Assembly (NCBI GenBank): GCA_903904335.1
Contig: CAIVCF010000009.1
Coordinates: 1-34,866 of the forward strand
DNA: 34,866 nt
Reading direction: 5' to 3'
Source of the DNA: an uncultured Chitinophagaceae bacterium
Lineage (GTDB): Bacteria > Bacteroidota > Bacteroidia > Chitinophagales > Chitinophagaceae
Position numbers and translations under genes: made by a program. The notes under the pieces are model-generated. The model ran no database searches and was not told where the DNA came from. It saw only the letters and a list, made by a program, of their open reading frames with translations. This document shows positions 31,144 through 34,866 of the stretch, piece by piece (the first letter of the stretch is position 1; each line of letters begins with the position of its first letter).

Positions 31144-32313
31144 ATGATCTATTTTGGCATTGATATTCTGTTACAGCAAGATCCTTCATGGAAACAGCAA
31201 TGCATCGGGCTTGTTACCAATCATGCAGCAACTACCCATCATTTCATCCCATCGAGAAAAGCACTGCAGGATCATGGCTTCAACATTACCAAATTGTTCT
31301 CTCCTGAACATGGATTGGATGTAAAAGGTGCAGATGGCGCTAAAATGAATGATGGTATCGATACAGTAACAGGTTTACCCATCATCAGTTTATACGGCGA
31401 TAAACTGCAACCTTCGGCTGAAGATCTTAGCGATATCGATACTGTATTGTTTGATATTCCCGATGTGGGCAGTAGGTTCTATACTTATTTATGGACACTG
31501 ACGCATGTACTCGAAGCCTGCAGTAAACAAAATAAAAAATTGATTATTCTCGATAGGCCCAATCCCATCTCCGGCAATTTATCACTGTCAGAAGGGCCCA
31601 TGCTGGACGAAGAACATTGCAGTTCCTTTATCGGCAGATGGGAAATGCCCATACGGCACAGTTGCAGCTTGGGTGAATTGGCTTTGTATTTCAATCAAAC
31701 CAAAAATATCCATGCAACCATTGAAATCATCAAATGTCAAAACTGGAACAGAGCTGATTTTCAAACAGATTGGGGAATTGATTTCGTACCCACTTCTCCT
31801 GCCATCCGGAATTTTGAAGCTGCATTATTATATCCCGGAACAGGTTTGCTGGAAGCCACCAATATCAGTGAAGGCAGGGGAACGGAATTGTCTTTTCAGA
31901 TTGCCGGCGCACCCTGGATTGATGGAAAAGACCTTGCAATTATTTTCAATCATTTGGAATTAGATGATGTAAAAGCAGTACACATCAATTTTACTCCTTC
32001 CAACAGCAAATATGCCAATGAGCCATGCAGTGGTGTTCAATTTAAAGTATCGCAGGTTTCTTTATATAACGCTGTTTTTACTGGACTGATGTTCATTAAA
32101 CTGATCAAGAATTTTTACCCGCAGCATTTTGAGTGGAAACCCTATCCTACCAATGTTAATCCATCTGGAAAAAATCATCTGGATAAATTATTGGGCATTG
32201 CAAACAGTGAAGCATTATTTGAATTACCATTCCATCAATTCCTGCAAATCATCCAGCAAATAACAAAAACCAAAATCTGGCAAAAAGAAATTCAACCTTA
32301 TTTATTGTATTGA
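31144..32313 (+). CDS. NamZ-like exo-beta-N-acetylmuramidase family protein (DUF1343, GH171)
   Basis: 389 residues from the ATG at 31144; the upstream TTG at 31120 adds eight unlikely residues. Characterised relatives (Bacillus NamZ) remove MurNAc from the non-reducing end of peptidoglycan fragments. Family landmarks are GLVTNHAA (about 21-28), LFSPEHGLD (about 52-60) with the conserved Glu, DIPDVGSRFYTYLWTL (about 106-121), LDRPNPISG (about 138-146), and EGRGTELSFQIAGAPWID (about 240-257). No signal peptide is seen, so it would act in the cytosol, in muropeptide recycling, unlike the secreted Bacillus enzyme. The next gene starts eight bases on. Confidence 0.9.
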   Translation: MIYFGIDILLQQDPSWKQQCIGLVTNHAATTHHFIPSRKALQDHGFNITKLFSPEHGLDVKGADGAKMNDGIDTVTGLPIISLYGDKLQPSAEDLSDIDTVLFDIPDVGSRFYTYLWTLTHVLEACSKQNKKLIILDRPNPISGNLSLSEGPMLDEEHCSSFIGRWEMPIRHSCSLGELALYFNQTKNIHATIEIIKCQNWNRADFQTDWGIDFVPTSPAIRNFEAALLYPGTGLLEATNISEGRGTELSFQIAGAPWIDGKDLAIIFNHLELDDVKAVHINFTPSNSKYANEPCSGVQFKVSQVSLYNAVFTGLMFIKLIKNFYPQHFEWKPYPTNVNPSGKNHLDKLLGIANSEALFELPFHQFLQIIQQITKTKIWQKEIQPYLLY

Positions 32314-32321
32314 CCAATTCT

Positions 32322-33350
32322 ATGTTTATGAAAAAAAGAATAGCAAACTCACTTTTATTATTAGTGTTCTGCAGTACTACTATTTTTTCTCAGACCATTC
32401 AGATATTGCAATCCGACAAAAAGACATCTATTCGCGGATTAACTGTAGTGACCGATAAAATAATGTGGGCAAGCGGCAGTAATGGTACTGTTGCAAAAAG
32501 CACAGATGGTGGAAACAACTGGCAATGGATGATCATAAAGGATCATGAGAAAAGAGATTTCAGGGATATCGAAGCCTTTGACAGTAATACAGCTATCATT
32601 ATGGCAGTTGCAGAACCTGCGCTTATCTTAAAAACAAAAGATGGGGGTAAGAGTTGGGACAAGGTTTTTGAAGACACAACAAAAGGAATGTTCTTAGATG
32701 CGATCTGCTTTGCCGATGAAACAACCGGAATGGTGATCGGCGATCCCATCCATACCAAACCTTTTATTGCCATGACGATGGATCAAGGAGACCACTGGAT
32801 GGATCCGGTGAGAGGCGACTCATCAAAATTGCCCACTTTATTTTCCGGAGAAGCTTTTTTTGCTTCCAGCGGAACGAATCTCTTTATTAAAAGAAATGAT
32901 GAAAATAAATTGATCGGCGGTTTCGCTTCCGGTGGAATGAAAGCAAGATTCTTTAGCGACAAAGAGAATTTCCCTATACCATTGATTCAGGGAAAAGAAA
33001 GTACAGGATCTAATTCAGTTGCCATCAACAAGGCAAACCAAATGACGATTGTTGGGGGTGATTTTGCCCATGATAAAGACACAGTAGGTAATTGCGCATT
33101 ATCGAATGATCTGGGAAGAACATTTAGCAAACCAACTGTTTCACCACATGGCTATAGAAGTTGTGTTATTTATTTTACTGAAAAACAATTGATCGCATGT
33201 GGTACATCGGGGGTCGATATTTCAAATGACGGTGGTGATCATTGGCAACTCATTTCTACTGAAAGTTTTCATGTGGTACAAAAAGCAAAACAAGGGAATG
33301 CTATTTTTCTTGCTGGTAATAAAGGAAGAATTGCAAAGCTGATCCTATGA
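32322..33350 (+). CDS. secreted BNR/Ycf48-like beta-propeller protein
   Basis: 342 residues; the start is 32322 or 32328. A signal peptide (KKRIANSLLLLVFCSTTIFS) is cut near residue 22-25. The mature protein has at least five BNR/Asp-box turns: STDGGNNWQW, TKDGGKSWDKV, TMDQGDHWMD, SNDLGRTFSK and SNDGGDHWQL, spaced about 45-70 residues, as in sialidase-type propellers and the photosystem II factor Ycf48. Such proteins bind or fold partners; many lack enzyme activity. It is translated right behind the NamZ-like gene, so a cell-wall-related role can be guessed but not shown. It ends in KGRIAKLIL, with no secretion tag. Confidence 0.85.
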   Translation: MFMKKRIANSLLLLVFCSTTIFSQTIQILQSDKKTSIRGLTVVTDKIMWASGSNGTVAKSTDGGNNWQWMIIKDHEKRDFRDIEAFDSNTAIIMAVAEPALILKTKDGGKSWDKVFEDTTKGMFLDAICFADETTGMVIGDPIHTKPFIAMTMDQGDHWMDPVRGDSSKLPTLFSGEAFFASSGTNLFIKRNDENKLIGGFASGGMKARFFSDKENFPIPLIQGKESTGSNSVAINKANQMTIVGGDFAHDKDTVGNCALSNDLGRTFSKPTVSPHGYRSCVIYFTEKQLIACGTSGVDISNDGGDHWQLISTESFHVVQKAKQGNAIFLAGNKGRIAKLIL

Positions 33351-33565
33351 TGCGGAGACAAATACCGTAAAATAAATTTTGCACTTTTATCTTACTGTCT
33401 TCCCTACTATAAATTTAATCTGCACATTAAACTTTAATTGTCTTTTAAAGTCAATGCTGCATCCATTGAACAGATCTCGCTTATTTATTTTTTTTCTTGA
33501 TAAACTAGTGTTTAGTTTTATGCAGCAGGGTTAAATTAAGGCGCTTCGTTCCCGAAGTGCCTCCT
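33351..33565. other. AT-rich gap without a recognised gene
   Basis: Convergent-gene spacer of 215 bases. Besides the hairpin near its right end I see no open frame of note, no repeat words and no promoter match. Confidence 0.5.
33540..33561 (-). terminator. hairpin after the DUF486 gene
   Basis: GGCGCTTCG, loop TTCC, CGAAGTGCC: eight of nine bases pair. On the minus strand it follows the DUF486 stop after a few bases and is trailed by CTTAATTTAA, so it is a plausible terminator. Confidence 0.65.
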
Positions 33566-33895
33566 TTATTTCTTAAAAGCAAAATAGACCGCTCCCAGAA
33601 TAAATAAAAAGCTCACCAGGTATTTCTTTTCAAAAGGTTCATTCAAATAAAATACGGCAAATACCGAAAAAACGATCAGTGTAATGATCTCCTGCGTAAC
33701 TTTTAGCTGAAATCCGTTCCAGCCATTGGCAAATCCTGACCTGTTGGCAGGCACCATTAAACAATATTCAAAAAAGGCAATACCCCAACTCATCAGCACT
33801 GCTTTCCAGAGAGGTACTCCTTTTTCCTTTAAATGACCATACCAGGCAAATGTCATGAAGATATTGGACAGCAGTAATAATCCGATGGTTTTCAT
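33566..33895 (-). CDS. DMT-type small membrane protein (DUF486)
   Basis: 109 residues from the ATG at 33895; a TTG six bases upstream is less likely. Four hydrophobic helices: TIGLLLLSNIFMTFAWYGHL, AVLMSWGIAFFEYCLMVPAN, EIITLIVFSVFAVFYL and KYLVSFLFILGAVYFAFKK. WGIAFFEYCLMVPANRSG and LNEPFEKKYL are the DUF486 landmarks, a branch of the drug/metabolite transporter superfamily at half the usual size, so probably acting as a dimer. Substrate unknown. Confidence 0.9.
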   Translation of the reverse strand: MKTIGLLLLSNIFMTFAWYGHLKEKGVPLWKAVLMSWGIAFFEYCLMVPANRSGFANGWNGFQLKVTQEIITLIVFSVFAVFYLNEPFEKKYLVSFLFILGAVYFAFKK

Positions 33896-34018
33896 ACACA
33901 AAATATTTTACCGAATGTAGCAGATTAATTCAGTTTGTTTCTATCTTGCCTTGACAGTTTGCCACTTGAAATAAGAACTGCATGAATATTGTACTTATTT
34001 ATTTCAGAAATGTAGATT

Positions 34019-34309
34019 ATGAAAAAGTTTCAGGCAATCATTAAATTCACTATGGACGAGAACTTTATGACTTTTGTTCCGCCACACCGCACTTATATCA
34101 ACTATTTGATCAATAAAGGAGTGATAGACATGTATGCAGTAAGCATGGAGAGCCAAACCTGTTGGATCACTTTAAGCGCAGAATCAAAGACAGAAGTGGA
34201 TAATTACCTCTCAAAAACCCCATTATACAAGTACTGGACCTATGTAATTGAAGAACTGTTTGTATACGATAGTCAGCAATATCGCCTCCCTGCTGTACAA
34301 CTCAATTAA
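34019..34309 (+). CDS. YciI / muconolactone-isomerase-like small protein
   Basis: 96 residues with a ferredoxin-like alpha/beta fold pattern: KFQAIIKF strand, FMTFVPPHRTYINYLINKGVI helix (about 16-36), MYAVSMESQTCWITLSAES strands, then a helix EVDNYLSKTPLYKYW and the strand VIEELFVYD. 'PPHR-Y---L--KG' is typical of small YciI-like or muconolactone-isomerase-like proteins in Bacteroidota. Catalytic role unknown; the YciI His-Asp pair is not evident. It stands alone before the tRNA locus. Confidence 0.75.
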   Translation: MKKFQAIIKFTMDENFMTFVPPHRTYINYLINKGVIDMYAVSMESQTCWITLSAESKTEVDNYLSKTPLYKYWTYVIEELFVYDSQQYRLPAVQLN

Positions 34310-34315
34310 AAAAAT

Positions 34316-34346
34316 TTTGGCTGTTACCATACAGACCCTATTTTTG
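34316..34346 (+). promoter_or_regulatory. promoter of the tRNA-Val locus
   Basis: TTTG at 34316-34319, a 19-base spacer and TATTTTTG at 34339-34346 are a perfect consensus. The transcript would start near 34353 and contain both the broken copy and the intact tRNA. Confidence 0.8.
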
Positions 34347-34379
34347 CACTCCCAAATAAACAATGAACTTGTTGCAAAA

Positions 34380-34454
34380 GGGAGTTTAGCTCAGCTGGTT
34401 TAGAGCATTCCGATTTACGATCGGAAGGAATCGGCGGCGATCAAAATAAATAAA
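34380..34454 (+). pseudogene. degenerate tRNA-Val copy in tandem with the intact gene
   Basis: Exactly 75 bases, the length of the intact tRNA that follows directly. The first 29 bases (acceptor 5' strand and D arm) are identical to it. The anticodon arm has a different but perfectly paired stem, TCCGA/TCGGA, with loop TTTACGA, which again presents anticodon TAC. After a remnant TCGGCGG and CGATC the T arm and acceptor 3' strand are missing and the end is A/T-rich, so it cannot close an acceptor stem and is not a working tRNA. Confidence 0.8.
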
Positions 34455-34529
34455 GGGAGTTTAGCTCAGCTGGTTTAGAGCATCTGCCTTACAAGCAGAG
34501 GGTCGGCGGTTCGATCCCGTCAACTCCCA
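34455..34529 (+). tRNA. tRNA-Val (anticodon UAC)
   Basis: Full cloverleaf: acceptor GGGAGTT pairs with AACTCCC, D arm GCTC...GAGC, anticodon stem TCTGC/GCAGA around CTTACAA (anticodon TAC), and T arm with GTTCGATCC. The discriminator base is A at 34529; CCA is not encoded. Confidence 0.97.
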
Positions 34530-34540
34530 CACAATACCAC

Positions 34541-34573
34541 AAAGGGTTTCAAGCAATTGAAGCCCTTTATTAT
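34541..34573 (+). terminator. terminator after tRNA-Val
   Basis: AAAGGGTTTCAA, loop GCAA, TTGAAGCCCTTT: a 12-pair stem with one G-T wobble, followed by ATTATTTA. It sits 12 bases after the tRNA. Confidence 0.85.
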
Positions 34574-34577
34574 TTAC

Positions 34578-34621
34578 TACCATTTCAACATTTTTTCAAC
34601 ACAAACCCGTTTGAAATGGTA
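34578..34621. repeat. 11-base perfect inverted repeat at the start of the last gene
   Basis: TACCATTTCAA at 34578-34588 and TTGAAATGGTA at 34611-34621, 22 bases apart. The right arm contains the ATG at 34616. It could be an operator, an RNA hairpin over the start, or part of an attachment site. Confidence 0.5.
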
Positions 34622-34866
34622 TTTCTATTTGATTTTATAACTATCAGTTGCGGCCTTAATCGATACAGTGTTTTTGAAGTAGATACCGGCGTTTACTTCT
34701 GCTCCCCACAAACAAAGACCGGCGAATGGTGGATGAATAACTACCCCGAATTTTATATCTCAAAAGTGAATAGAAAATGGCAATACTTTAACCCTGATCA
34801 AAGGGGTAACTATGTTCTTCATTGGCTTATTGAGGACGCAGGCGAAGCAATAGACAAGTATTTGTT
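34616..34866 (+). CDS. unknown protein, N-terminal part (cut by window edge)
   Basis: The frame is open from the ATG at 34616 to the end of the window, 83 codons. It starts MVFLFDFITISCGLNRYSVF and continues with VDTGVYFCSPQTKTGEWWMN, a strand-turn pattern, and VLHWLIEDAGEAIDKYL, an amphipathic helix. I do not recognise it. The short hydrophobic start is not a clear signal peptide. The real start may differ, because the frame is also open upstream. Its position just 3' of a tRNA gene makes a gene of an integrated element possible. Confidence 0.5.
   Translation, partial: MVFLFDFITISCGLNRYSVFEVDTGVYFCSPQTKTGEWWMNNYPEFYISKVNRKWQYFNPDQRGNYVLHWLIEDAGEAIDKYL

Overview
The window looks like chromosomal DNA from a Bacteroidota bacterium, probably near the Chitinophagaceae. 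The AT-rich codon use, the many promoters of the form TTTG-N17-20-TAnnTTTG with little Shine-Dalgarno signal, the ParE/DUF1835/ParC gene order, and the DUF2723, DUF1343 and YkgJ-type genes all fit. No genus can be named from the sequence alone. Most of it is ordinary housekeeping DNA.

Layout. 1-140: the last codons of an IS982-like transposase and the probable end of its element, abutting an M90 (MtfA-like) peptidase that may have lost its N-terminus. 958-4712: a Tat-type NIF3 protein, a small P-loop protein, urocanate hydratase and a TPR protein. 4823-8374: electron transfer flavoprotein etfBA, a DUF151/UVR protein and ispE. 8429-13470: a PlsC-type acyltransferase, priA, an atypical SDR and murB. 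13463-19662 (minus strand): a DUF2723 membrane protein followed by a VWA protein and a chelatase/MoxR-like AAA+ ATPase. 19793-24815: a DUF4258 lipoprotein, mtaB, a thiolase with an operator-like palindrome in its promoter, a small unknown, a secreted protein and an SRPBCC protein. 24878-30327 (minus strand): topoisomerase IV as parE, DUF1835 gene, parC. 30590-34309: a YkgJ Fe/Zn-cluster protein, a NamZ-like exo-muramidase, a BNR/Ycf48-like protein, DUF486 and a YciI-like protein. 34380-34866: a broken tRNA copy in exact 75-nt tandem with an intact tRNA-Val(UAC), then the start of an unknown gene.

The most unusual signal is a scatter of at least 13 short, mostly palindromic repeat elements. 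Several are built from degenerate 7-bp words in strict phase (for example CTTGnnn, GTGAATC-like and GTCTACA/GTCCACA units), often as two inverted arms. Each locus uses one of several word families, and some families recur kilobases apart. Most lie in intergenic gaps or at stop codons, but one adds about 23 codons inside ispE, one probably adds about 10 codons inside murB, two form the C-terminal tails of proteins, one carries the ispE start codon, and one may supply a -33 promoter element to mtaB. They recall Rickettsia palindromic elements and REP/BIME elements, but no mobilising enzyme is visible here. Other points of note are the tandem tRNA-Val relic, the IS junction at mtfA, and a YkgJ gene whose conserved N-terminus extends upstream of its first ATG with only ATT available as a start.
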